A DNA stretch of 64,000 nucleotides from Tyto alba (lineage: Eukaryota; Chordata; Aves; Strigiformes; Tytonidae): the NCBI RefSeq assembly GCF_018691265.1, contig NW_024881288.1:1-64000 (forward strand), written 5' to 3'. Shown one piece after another: positions 31,503-57,159 of the stretch. Position 1 is the stretch's first letter. Every line of letters starts with the position of its first letter. A model generated the notes under the pieces. The model ran no database searches. It was given only the letters and a program-made list of their open reading frames with translations, and was not told the DNA's origin. A program made the position numbers and the translations under genes.

Positions 31503-32280
31503 GCAGATTTGACCTGTGTCATGGTTTGAGCCTAGTCAGCAGGCAACCACCGCAGCTGGTCACCCACCCTTCCCCCTCTCCACCTGGGAATGGGGGAGGG
31601 AATTAGAGGGGTGAAAGGAGACTTGCAGGCTGAGATAGGAACAGTTTAATAATGGTAATAAAACAAGAACAATGACAATAATAGAAAAAAAAAATATATG
31701 GACAGGCAATGCACAATCTAACCAATACCCAGCCCATTCCCAGCTACTGATCCTAAAATGCCAAGATGCCACTATTGCAATCCCTGAAGCGAGAGAGAGC
31801 TCCTTCTCGACCACCCCTTCTCTATATGGTGAGCATGACGTTCCATGATATGGAATATTTCATTGGCCAATTTCGGTCTGGTGCTCTGGCCGTGCTCCCT
31901 CCCTGCTTCCTGTGCCCTTGTGCACAGGCAGAATTTGGGGAATCAGAGAGTCCTTGAAGTCTCAGCAGCAGCTGAAAACATGAGTGTGCTATCAGCATTC
32001 TTCTCATACCAAACCCAAAGCTAAACCCAAAACACAGCACTCTTCTACAGCCCAAACCAGGGCAGTATCCACCCCTTATTCCATATCATTTACGTTATGC
32101 CCAAGTTCCATATTTCCCAATACATTCTAATTAATCACTATTCTTTTCCCTGGTTTTAAGCATGTGCACACAGACATCATTCCCTCAGTCACTGGACCAT
32201 CACTGCAGAATGTATCATACGTTCATTTGGTTCATAACTTTGGGTTCCATCTCTCATAATATTATTTTAAGGAAGGAGGA
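31503..32280 (-). mobile_element. ERVL LTR, minus strand
   Basis: The reverse complement of the LTR type at 5545-6296: the minus strand shows CACCATATAGAGAAGG (TATA region, about 31820-31835), CATTATTAAACTGTTCCTATCTCAGCC and an end at GCTCAAACCATGACA (31504). An A-rich patch occurs at 31685-31697. The 5' boundary is approximate. Confidence 0.75.
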
Positions 32281-32711
32281 GTGATGCTTAGTCAGTAGGT
32301 AATAGGTGACCAGGTGAACTTGCAGGAGGATGGCATGCAGTCTCTGTTGCAGTCGGAGCTGGTGGCTGATGCATCTGACGCTGTCTCTATTCACAGTCTA
32401 TGGAAGTTACTGGGAATCATTTGCTGAAGCCAATCCTGACTTTATCTGAATTCATGTGTTCCTTCATGAGTGTGATGCTGTTATATAATATGTTTCAACC
32501 ATAGCAATGCATTGATAGGGTTGTTTGGTGATTGACCTAATACAGTTCAATTTATTGGCTATTTTCACCTAACATTAAGTCCCCTTGAGGTACACATCTG
32601 ACTTCCCCATCCTTCTGCATTACCCACCAAGTGCACCCGGGTCCTTGTGCAAAAGTAATTCCGCGTATCGGCTTACCTTTACCTGAAGTAGGAATAACCC
32701 AGACAGTCTTC
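32281..32711 (-). mobile_element. ERVL internal fragment (3' untranslated region and end of pol)
   Basis: The minus-strand continuation of the ERVL. It contains the 3' untranslated segment corresponding to 5266-5544 and the integrase C-terminal coding part (KGKPIR and the TW(W)VMQKD block, about 32600-32690). It stops abruptly at 32711, where an ERVK-type LTR begins. Confidence 0.8.
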
Positions 32712-33246
32712 TGCTGGAGAATGGCTCAGAGGCAAGGGTCCTGAGCCCACCGAGCAATTGTATGATCAGAGCCTGCTCTAGCTGCTGATGCTGGGCCTCA
32801 CTATGGTTTGTCTGCAGCTGCTCGCAGATGCTGATACATGAAGAATGTCAAGGACGCTTCAGCCCTGTGTACCGTGGTGTATTGAAAACAGGTTAAGGGG
32901 AATTAGGAATAGTGGTCTGAGAAACCTAGTGTTATGATAACGGTGGTCTGAGAAACATTGTGTTACGGTACTGTCGTGTATCGAAAACAAGTCAACAGGA
33001 ATCAGAAATAGTAGCATGAGAAACTTAGTGTTATGAGCAGCTTGTGCTGTAAGCTAACTGCAAGTAGGTGGACCGTGCGAATACGACCTTTAGAGCTTAA
33101 TCCAATCAGCTAGTGACTAGTAGGCATAATAATTATCATTGTCTGTATAAATATATGTACCCTGGACCAATAAAGACACACGTTGATTGATGCTCTATCA
33201 CCCACACTGAACCCGCCTTGGCGTGTCGTTCGTCTGCGGCTCCGCA
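32712..33246 (+). mobile_element. 5' LTR of ERVK-like provirus (535 bp)
   Basis: This begins TGCTGGAG and ends GGCTCCGCA. TATAAATA lies at 33146-33153 and AATAAA at 33169-33174, giving a short R. U3 contains two imperfect copies of a segment of about 70 bases (about 32871-32940 and 32965-33036, each with GAAAACA..., ...GAAAC.TAGTGTTATGA). Compared by eye with the 3' LTR there are about 25 substitutions and two one-base indels, roughly 5 percent, so the insertion is not recent if the two LTRs started identical. Confidence 0.9.
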
Positions 33247-33249
33247 AGT

Positions 33250-33267
33250 TGGCACCCGAACAGGGAC
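33250..33267 (+). other. Primer binding site, tRNA-Lys type
   Basis: TGGCACCCGAACAGGGAC lies three bases after the LTR end. It differs by one base from the complement of the tRNA-Lys3 3' end (TGGCGCCCGAACAGGGAC). It would prime minus-strand DNA synthesis; Lys priming agrees with a betaretrovirus/ERVK-like class. Confidence 0.9.
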
Positions 33268-34424
33268 CTGCATAGAAGAATAACACAGACGGAGCGGCGG
33301 ACCCAGAAAAAAAAAACAGCAACGACTGAGGAATTTGAGAACGGACCCAGAGAGACACCAAATACAGCAGCGTTCAGGGTCCACGAGCTGAGACGGAAAG
33401 GTGCCGGCCCCGGCAGCCCCGGGGGAGTACGTGGAGAGAAGCCGGCGGGACCAGCCCGAGAGCGGAGGCGGAGCGGCCCCGAGAGTGGAGGTGACCAGCC
33501 CCGCAGAGCAGAGGCAGACCGGCCCCGCAGAACGGAGGTGACCAGCCCCGCAGAGCAGAGGCAGACCGGCACTGCAGAACGGAGGTGACCAGCCCCGCAG
33601 AGCAGAGGCAGACTGGCCCCGCAGAACGGAGGTGACCAGCCCCGCAGAGCAGAGGCAGACGGCCCCGCAGAACGGAGGTGACCAGCCCCGCAGAGCAGAG
33701 GCAGACCGGCCCTGCAGAACGGAGGTGACCGGCCCCGGAGAGCGGAGGCGGAGTGGCCCCGAGACCAGAAGTGAGTGGCCCCACGAACAGAAGCAGAAAG
33801 ACACTGGAGCTGACGTGGTAAGGAGCCGACTGCGGCAGCCCCGGGGGTGGACATGAAGGGACACCACAGGTGGACACTGAGCGGCCCCGGGGGCGGACGC
33901 GAGGGGGCGCTGGAGGCGAGCGCAGGGTGGCCCCGGAAGTGGAAGCGGGGGCGCCGGAACTGACGCAGAAGGGCAACGGAAGCTGACATGGAAAGGTGCT
34001 GCATACAGTGGCGGCAGAAACAAACACTGGGAAATATCAGAGACAGCAGCGCCTAGCCGAATCAAGGACGATCGGACAGTGGGCCTCCGACAGGTCGTTC
34101 CGAGGAGCTGAACCGAGATAGAGGGTCGCTCTCCGCAAGGGCTGCTGGCAAGAGCTGCACCTGGTGCCTTAGTCACGGAGCATCAGCAACATATCAAAGG
34201 GGGTAGTTTTTTAGTGCCTTAAACAGGGAGCACAAGCCGGCGGGAGTATTTTTAGTGCATTAAACAGGGAGCACAGGCCGGCGGGAGTATTTTTTTTGCC
34301 TTAAGCAGGGAGCAAAGGGCCGACGGTGCCTTAATCAGGGGTGGGTCGGCAGTAACGGTACTGTGCCTTTTCTAGGGAGCACAGGACCGGAGGTGCCTTA
34401 AACAAGGAGCACCAGGTTGACGAG
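33268..34424 (+). other. Retroviral leader, about 1.16 kb
   Basis: Untranslated leader between the primer binding site and gag. It is highly GC-rich at 33400-33990 with a tandem array of 47-bp units (see separate entry). It is then followed by a block at about 34165-34415 in which GTGCCTTAAACAGGGAGCACAGG-like words recur five or six times. Long open frames on the minus strand here (up to 346 codons) are by-products of the repeats. Packaging or translation signals may lie here, but none can be identified. Confidence 0.6.
33490..33723 (+). repeat. Tandem array of 47-bp units in the proviral leader
   Basis: Units start at 33490, 33537, 33584, 33631 and 33677 (one unit is 46 bp), each beginning GGTGACCAGCCCCGCAGAGC and ending CCGCAGAACGGA. 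Weaker copies extend on both sides to about 33460 and 33780. Since 47 is not divisible by three, the repeat does not encode a repeated peptide. Confidence 0.95.
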
Positions 34425-34952
34425 ATGGAACAGGAGGTAGCCCTGGATTTATTACAGCGCTTTTTAGAAAAGCGGGGAGTGGACTGCATAAAATCACTCG
34501 CGAGTTTAGTAGCATTAGGATGGGTCAAAGGATGTTTTCAGGATTCTAATTCTCTTTTTGATGTCGATGAGTGGAAACGATTAGGTGATGTTTTGTGGGA
34601 TATGGCAATTGATGAGGATAAAGCTGCAAGGAAAATGATGAAACCATGGCGGGAGGTGGTGAATAATAGTGGGCGATGTCAGCTTGAAAAGAACCTTGCA
34701 GCTGTGGCAACTGCAGAATTGCGGGGGGAAAGTTCCACTGTTACCCCAGATAGTGAGGCATCCGGATCTATGCTTTTTGACAGTGATCGTATTCCTGTAC
34801 CATCAACAGGAGGGCCAGTTACAGTTAATGTGAATAGGGGAAGTCCGCAGGCCAGCCCCCCCCCCAGTATCTTTACAGTCATGCCCCCCCCCACCCCCCC
34901 CCACCTCAGAGGCAGAGGGGCAGAGGGACGATGGCCCCTCGCTAAAATTTAG
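34425..34952 (+). pseudogene. Proviral gag, N-terminal (matrix) part
   Basis: The ATG at 34425 opens a frame whose first 85 or so residues resemble the N-terminal matrix region of beta/ERVK-type avian Gag: a helical domain with an LLQRFLEKRG start and a VDEWKRLGDVLWDMAIDEDKAA-like centre. Gag matrix binds membrane and drives particle assembly. Downstream, Pro-rich sequence runs into C homopolymers (34858-34867 and 34886-34905), after which the frame is shifted and closes. The break therefore probably arose in the C runs. Its Met-Glu start lacks the Gly2 needed for myristoylation. Confidence 0.8.
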
Positions 34953-35560
34953 CCAACAGGAGTGGCGCGAAGTAGGTGATTTATTGTGGGACGAGACCAT
35001 CACTGGAGGCAATAAAGGCAGTGAAGCACGACAGCAAGGGGTGGTCTGGCGAACGCCCGTAAAAGCCCTGAGGGAGATGCCAGCAGAACAGAAAGTAGCT
35101 GCTGCTGCCATGGCGGCTGTCGGCGCTGTACCATCCCCGCCGGTCCCTGCCGAAACCAACCGCCCGTCCCGATCAGCCACCTTCTTCGGGTTAATCAGCA
35201 GCTCCGCTCTATTAAGGGCACGGCACCAAGTATTCCTGTTTGCTCCACCGCGCAAGAAGCGGCAGAGAAATCAGGCGGCGCGGGGGGACAGGGGGGAGCG
35301 GCGTGCCACCATAAACTCTGCCCGCCCCCCCGCCCTTCGGATGGTTCCACCCCTGACGGCGCGTCAGCGTCTGAGTCGGAGAGGAAAGCGGCGGCTCTGT
35401 CCGAATTAAAGCACCAGGGTCGCACATCGGTAAGGGACAGGGACAGAATCCAAGAACTTGAAAGAAAATTACAGAAGTTGAGCTACAGAACAGAACTCTG
35501 CATTTACAATTACAAGAAGAGGAAGCGCTGCCGGCAGCCCCACCACACCCACTCCCATCA
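34910..35560 (+). pseudogene. Proviral gag, later part, broken
   Basis: Gag-like sequence continues in other frames: a segment with QQEWREVGDLLWDE (about 34940-34995) similar in style to the matrix helix, then an Ala/Pro-rich spacer, a frame change near 35220, and a short charged coiled-coil-like stretch (RDRIQELERKLQ, about 35440-35475). There is no capsid major homology region and no zinc knuckles, so most of gag and all of pol are deleted. Confidence 0.6.
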
Positions 35561-35643
35561 CCTTTATCAGAACCAGCTCCGCTTTTAGCTCAGCCCCGAT
35601 GGAGTGGGGTGATTCGGGGTGCCTTGTTAAAGTGGACTGGCAT

Positions 35644-36235
35644 GCTGCTGGGGCGTTGGCCTGCCCGGTAGTGACAATGAATGGGGGACACCTGGAAACT
35701 CAAGATCACAAGATTCTCCTCGGGGGGTCTGGAGAATCCTTACAAACTTTACAACTCTGAACTGTCATTTGGGTGTTTCAACATCAACACTGGTATCAAA
35801 AACTTGTTCATGTAGTATCAGGTTCATTGTATGGTGTTTCAACATCGACACTGGTATCAAAAACTTGTTCGTGTAGTATCAGATTCATTGTATGTTGTGG
35901 GTTCATTGCAATGTTTAGAACATACTATGGTGAAACCTGTACAAAATTCTGTATTGCATACACTGTGGTTACAATTGCTGTCACTATTAGAAATGTAAGG
36001 GTGGTTTTCTTGCTACATAAGACTGCATAAGACTGGAACATGGACTGACAGAATGTTACGAGACTTGGGAATTTGGAAAATGGACTGATGATGGTTACAA
36101 ATCTACAAAACTTGGAAATTACTGGGTGGCTGAAAGCTTTGTTGATGCATGGACTGGTAATGCTGATTGTCATTATGATTGTCATGATGGTATTGGGGTC
36201 TGTGTGGAAATGCTTTATGAATGCTATGAATTGAG
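35644..36235 (+). pseudogene. Proviral env remnant (transmembrane tail)
   Basis: Reading fragments end in a hydrophobic segment (LVMLIVIMIVMMVLGSVW, about 36153-36206) followed by a short tail and a stop, as at the end of a retroviral transmembrane envelope protein. Upstream pieces are short and interrupted by stops and frameshifts. A segment of about 62 bp (GTGTTTCAACATC.ACACTGGTATCAAAAACTTGTTC...) is tandemly duplicated at about 35772-35895. No surface subunit is present. Envelope would mediate entry; this remnant cannot. Confidence 0.5.
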
Positions 36236-36282
36236 CATTAAAAGCAGTCCGGATTGTCCAAAAAAGAAAAATGGGGAAAACC

Positions 36283-36570
36283 TGGTAGGAATTTTTTTGG
36301 GGGGGTATCAGGGTCATGCACTGATCCTACAGGGTTTGGACAATACAGGCTGGGTCTCTGAGCAGAAAACTGCCACGTGGTAAGCCTGCCCTTGAGGTCA
36401 CCTGGAAGGGCAAGAATGAGGAAGGCAATCTAGTGCTTCCTTCCTGTTTGAATGTCTGGATACACTAACCGCAAAATAGATTTAGTTTGTTCACGCGTGC
36501 TAACGATGCAGACCTATCACAGCACTTCTGGGTGCGTGATAAGTGCCTTTAGCCAATAGATTGTAAGCTT
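36283..36570 (+). mobile_element. Partial LTR of the second ERV family inside the provirus
   Basis: Starting with TGGTAGGAATTTTTTTGGGG after an A/G-rich run (AAAAAAGAAAAATGGGG, about 36257-36275, itself like a polypurine tract), it follows the solo LTR at 25830 for about 290 bases and then leaves it before the TATA region. It is therefore a truncated U3 of another family. Confidence 0.75.
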
Positions 36571-36643
36571 GTATGCTTAAGTTGTGCCTTGTCATGTATT
36601 AAGGAAATCTTTGAATGAACGTTAGTGCAGGCTCTGCTCATAC

Positions 36644-36660
36644 AAAAAGAAAAAGGGGGA
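36644..36660 (+). other. Polypurine tract
   Basis: AAAAAGAAAAAGGGGGA directly before the 3' LTR (two bases, AT, in between): the plus-strand primer site of reverse transcription. Confidence 0.9.
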
Positions 36661-36662
36661 AT

Positions 36663-37199
36663 TGTTGGAGAATGGCTCAGAGACAAGGGTCCTGAGCCCA
36701 CCGAGCAATTGTATGATCAGAGCCTGCTCTAGCTGCTGATGCTGGGCCTCACTAGGGTTTGCCTGCAGCTGCTCGCAGCTGCTGATACAGGAGGAATGTC
36801 AAGGACGCTTCAGCCCTTGTGTACCGTGGTGTGTCGAAAACAGGCTAAGGGGAATTAGGAATAGTGGTCTGAGAAACCTAGTGTTATGATAACGGTGGTC
36901 TGAGAAACATTGTGTTACGGTACTGTTGTGTATCGAAAACAAGTCAAGAGGAATTAGAAATAGTAGGCATGAGAAACTTAGTGTTCTGAGAAGCTTGTGC
37001 TGTAAGCTAACTGCAAGTAGGTGGACCGTGCGAATACGACCTTTAGAGCTTAAGCCAATCATCTAGTGACTAGTAGGCATAATAATTATCATTGTCTGTA
37101 TAAATATATGTACCCTGGACCAATAAACACACACGTTGATTGATGCTCTATCACCCACACTCAACCCGTCTCGGCGTGTCGTTCGTCCGCGGCTCCACA
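36663..37199 (+). mobile_element. 3' LTR of ERVK-like provirus (537 bp)
   Basis: Begins TGTTGGAG and ends GGCTCCACA. TATAAATA lies at 37099-37106 and AATAAA at 37122-37127. It is the same family as 32712-33246. The six bases after it (GGACAC) do not repeat the six before the 5' LTR (GTCTTC), so no target-site duplication is visible. Confidence 0.9.
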
Positions 37200-38110
37200 G
37201 GACACAGCATCTCCTGGAGGTCAGACAGGGGGGTCAGCCTTCCCACAAGCACCAGGGCTGATGCTGGCCAAAAGGGAAGGAGGAAACAGAGGCCAGTCTG
37301 TCTCTAGCTCTGCTGCATTCATCTGGTAGGTTGTCCCTAACCTCGACTGCATTTGCACCCTTCCCTTCCCCCACCAGCCCTGCTCCCCAGCACAGCACAA
37401 GAGTCCTGGCCCTGGGCCCTCATCAGGCAGCTCCTGCACCTCTCCAGTCTCCCTTTCCCATGCCCACTGGGTTCACACTGACCCCCAGGGCACTGCGGAG
37501 TCCTTGCTTGCATATACCTTGATTTAGTGCTTTGCTTTTGGGGGACATCAACTTCTAGGGTGTTTCACTTTGTGTGTCCATTCGTTCCCACCCCAGGGCA
37601 TGTGGTGACCCCTAATCCTCTCCTGACCAAATTATTTTCCATAAAGACAGCTATATGCCATGAGTCCTTGCATATATGAAGCAGCCTGAGGAGGTAGTGG
37701 GGAGCTCATGCACCATCTTGCACCAAGAAGAGAGCCTTTAAAAGCAGAACTTTTTGTCCAGTGGAACCCAATGATACTGTGAGCTTAACTCCAAATACAG
37801 GGAGAACGTAAGGAGAAAAGAATTTTAAAAGACCAATTCCTTAGACATTTTATTGGCAGCCACTTTGGAGGAAGAACCCAGCCTTCAGGCACTGCGCTCA
37901 GGAGATCCCATTTTATTCAAGAGCTGCTATTGGACACATCACATCTGACACAGTGTAGTGTAAGAGTCGGACACAACAGGAAAAATCCTACAGAGAGGTA
38001 GTATAATTCCGGAAAATTATCTGTATGTAGGATTATTACAGGGAAAATAGCAGACTCCTGGCCTAGGATAAACTCTGGGAAATGTGAAGTGACTTGAGAC
38101 AGGTTGTTGT
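37200..38110 (-). repeat. Decayed OR 3' flank
   Basis: Two stretches resemble the flank of the minus-strand OR gene: 37380-37440 (CCCAGCACA...AGAGTCCTGG...GGCAGCTCCTGC) against 19655-19700, and 37840-37930 (GGAAGAA.CCA.CCT..AG.CAC...CCCATTTTATT) against 20030-20085. Orientation and position relative to the OR pseudogene at 38119 are the same as for copy 2. The remainder is unrecognised. Confidence 0.5.
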
Positions 38111-38118
38111 CAGTGAAA

Positions 38119-38835
38119 CTACATCCCTTGGGTCAGTATCCATAGGGCATCCTTGAGCTGCTGGTTCCTCATGCTGTAGGTGAGGGGGTTCACTGCAGGA
38201 GGCACCACCGAGTACAGAACGGACAGCACCAGGACCAGGGATGGGGAGGAGATGGAGGGGGGCTTGAGGGAGGCAAACATGGCAGTGCTGAGAACCAGGG
38301 AGATTATGGCCAGGTGAGGGAGGGATGTGGAGAAGGCTTTGTGCCATCCCTGCTCAGAGGGGATCCTCAGCACGGCCCTCAAGCTTTGTGCCTAGCACAG
38401 TGTAATGAAAACAAGGCAGCCAAATGCAACAAAGACTCTAACCATGATAAGCTGAACTTCCCTGAGGTAGGAGTCTGAGCAGGCAAGCTTGAGGATTTGG
38501 GGAATTTCACAGAAGAACTGGTCCACAGCATTGCCTTGGCAGATTGGTAGAAAATGTGTTGGCAGTGTGCAGCAGAGATAGAGCAGCCCAGCCCCAGGCA
38601 GCTGCTGCCATGTGGACACAAGCTCTGCTGCCCAGGAGGGTCCCGTAGTGCAGGGGTTGGCAGATGGCAACGTAGCGGTCATAGGCCATGATGGTGAGAA
38701 TACTGAGCTGACATAAAAAAGAAAAAGCTGAGCCACACACCCTTGGCAGGAGATGGCCCTGGTGTCCTGCAGGGAATTGACCACGGATTTGGGAACAGTG
38801 GTGGAGATGGAGCCCAGTTAAGGACTGAAAGTTTG
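38119..38835 (-). pseudogene. OR14-like olfactory receptor pseudogene
   Basis: The minus strand begins in TM2-TM3 (LQDTRAISCQGC) without the N-terminal 75 or so residues. A frameshift follows before LTIMAYDRYVAICQPLHYGT (about 38640-38715). Then come GNAVDQFFCEIPQILKLACSDS, a stop inside TM5 (at about 38393), and an intact end with KAFSTSLPHL (Cys to Ser), NPLTYSMRNQ and a normal stop. Besides truncation it has at least two frameshifts and one stop. It belongs to the same OR14 lineage as the two intact genes. Confidence 0.92.
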
Positions 38836-38859
38836 AGGAGGAAGTGAGAGAAGGCCAAA

Positions 38860-40140
38860 ACTATTTCTCTTGTTTAGAGCAAAGAAGTTGTTTATGGTAG
38901 AATCCTAGTTGGTCAGCATGTTCTACTCATATTATTTTCTTCCTTTCACTCACATAGTTTAGTCAACTGCTAGGCAGAATTAATATCAAGATGTTTTGAA
39001 ATATGCAACGTCTCCCTCAGGAAATTTAAGTAGGCCTTGAGATGGTTCATTAAGTTTCCTGAGTACCCCTGATAACAAGGGCCTAAGACGCCACTGTCAA
39101 GAGAATCACCTGGGAATTAGTTTAAACTGACCTTCTTGGAGCATCCCAGGGCCAAAGAATGGATGAGCTAACTGCATGACCATATGTGGGCAAAGAAATC
39201 CCAAAGTTCAATCACCGACACTGTGAGGAAGACTATGAGTGACCACCAGAGGGGGAAAAGACCCTAATCCTAATTTTATCACACATGCTCGGACTATGTA
39301 GATAAATTCTAGGAAATCTTATGTATATGTAGATTAGTTCTCAGAAATCCACTGAATATGTACAAGCTCACAGCACATATTCTCTGTGATTGTACCTGTC
39401 TGTGGGAGCACTCGTGGTGGAGCGATCCCCAGTGCTGCCCAGCGCTGCTAATAAAGAATAGATGCTCAGCAGTTCTACTGGATTCTAAGTGTTGAGTGAA
39501 TTTCTATGTCAGAAGGAGCAGCCCCTGCGGCCCTGGCTGGAGCAGTCGGGGTGGGGGTGGTTCGGGGGCACCGCGGGGATGTGCCCGGGCTCGGCTCCAG
39601 GAGGAAACCACAGACTTCCTGCCCGGGCGCTGCACGGGGAGCACGAGGAGCTCTGTGAGGCCACGTGGTCTGTGGTTTGTGCACCTGCAGGCTGCAGCTC
39701 CCGAGCCCCCCGTGGGGAATAACGGCACCTCGGTGACATGCTGAGAGTCAGGGATCCGTCTGAGCTGCTTGTCTGCTGCCAGGACAGGGACATGGCCCAG
39801 CCCCAGCTCGTTTGAAGGGACCTTCCATGGGGCTCTCCAGGGAGGGACGGATGAGCCAGCGCTCCTGGGCTGAGGCCCTTTCCCCGCTGCTGCTCCCCAG
39901 CACAGAGGGGATGAAGCAGGGGCAGGGGCTCTTTCCTTCCCTTCCAGACACAGCCCCAGTGCAGGCCCAGCCCCGTGGTTCCCGTGGAATGGGGATGGCT
40001 GGGCACTCACACCTTGGGCTCTTGGATGTGCCGAGTATAGGAGATGCTCAGTGCTCCCGGCCCACACAGCAGGGTTCAAGGCATGAAAAACCCATTTCCC
40101 CCACTACAGCCAGCCCTGTCCTGTGACGCCACACTGCCAC
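38860..40140. other. Unassigned sequence before the SRCR gene
   Basis: AT-rich to 39480, then GC-rich. Open frames in 39480-40130 on both strands show no domain. Confidence 0.3.
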
Positions 40141-40399
40141 AGTGATGTGACACCTGCAGCAGAGCCATCCCTCATATATGGTCATGAATGGCACTGGAGA
40201 CGTTCATTGGAGGGCTGGGCTGTGTCGGAGGGGAGATAACTCCCGATAATGTCTAAAAAGGTGCTGCTGCTTTGATTGGCTCCTCCCGTAGCTGGCCTGG
40301 AGCTATATTGCCCTCCCATCATCATTGTCCCGTGAGTCCCCAGGAGCTGTGACAGGATGTGGCACGGCAGGGATGTGCTGGCAGGACAGGAGGCTCCGG
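40140..40399 (+). promoter_or_regulatory. Possible promoter of the SRCR receptor gene
   Basis: Just upstream of the signal-peptide exon are AGATAA (40237-40242, GATA-factor type), an inverted CCAAT (GATTGG, about 40274-40279) and TCTAAAAAGG (about 40251). The arrangement is suggestive of a haematopoietic promoter, but no start site can be fixed. Confidence 0.3.
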
Positions 40400-56944
<16,545 letters not shown>

Positions 56945-57131
56945 GCCCCAGGCCAGGAGAGCCCATCCCTGCTGCACAGCTGGGTGCAGCCGGGAGGGAG
57001 GAGAGGTCTGTGCAGCTGGGAGAGCCGCGAGCACCAGGGGACTGTCTCCCTTGAGCCATGGGCAGCAGAAACGCTGGGAGTTTCCTCCGTTTTTATTCCC
57101 ATTTTTATGCTGTGCATTCTTATATTTGCTT

Positions 57132-57137
57132 ATTAAA
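57132..57137 (+). promoter_or_regulatory. Poly(A) signal of the SRCR receptor gene
   Basis: ATTAAA, 188 bases after the stop codon, with a following G/T-rich region (CTCTGGGGGCTTTG). Confidence 0.6.
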
Positions 57138-57159
57138 AGCCTCTGGGGGCTTTGACCCA

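Noticed and set aside
33490..33723. 47-bp repeats considered as a CRISPR array
   Set aside because: Units are directly adjacent with no unique spacers and lie inside a provirus leader.
33136..34176. Minus-strand frame of 346 codons with repeated 'SAGLVTSVLRG' peptides
   Set aside because: Antisense reading of the 47-bp leader repeats of a plus-strand provirus; overlapping frames show the same effect.
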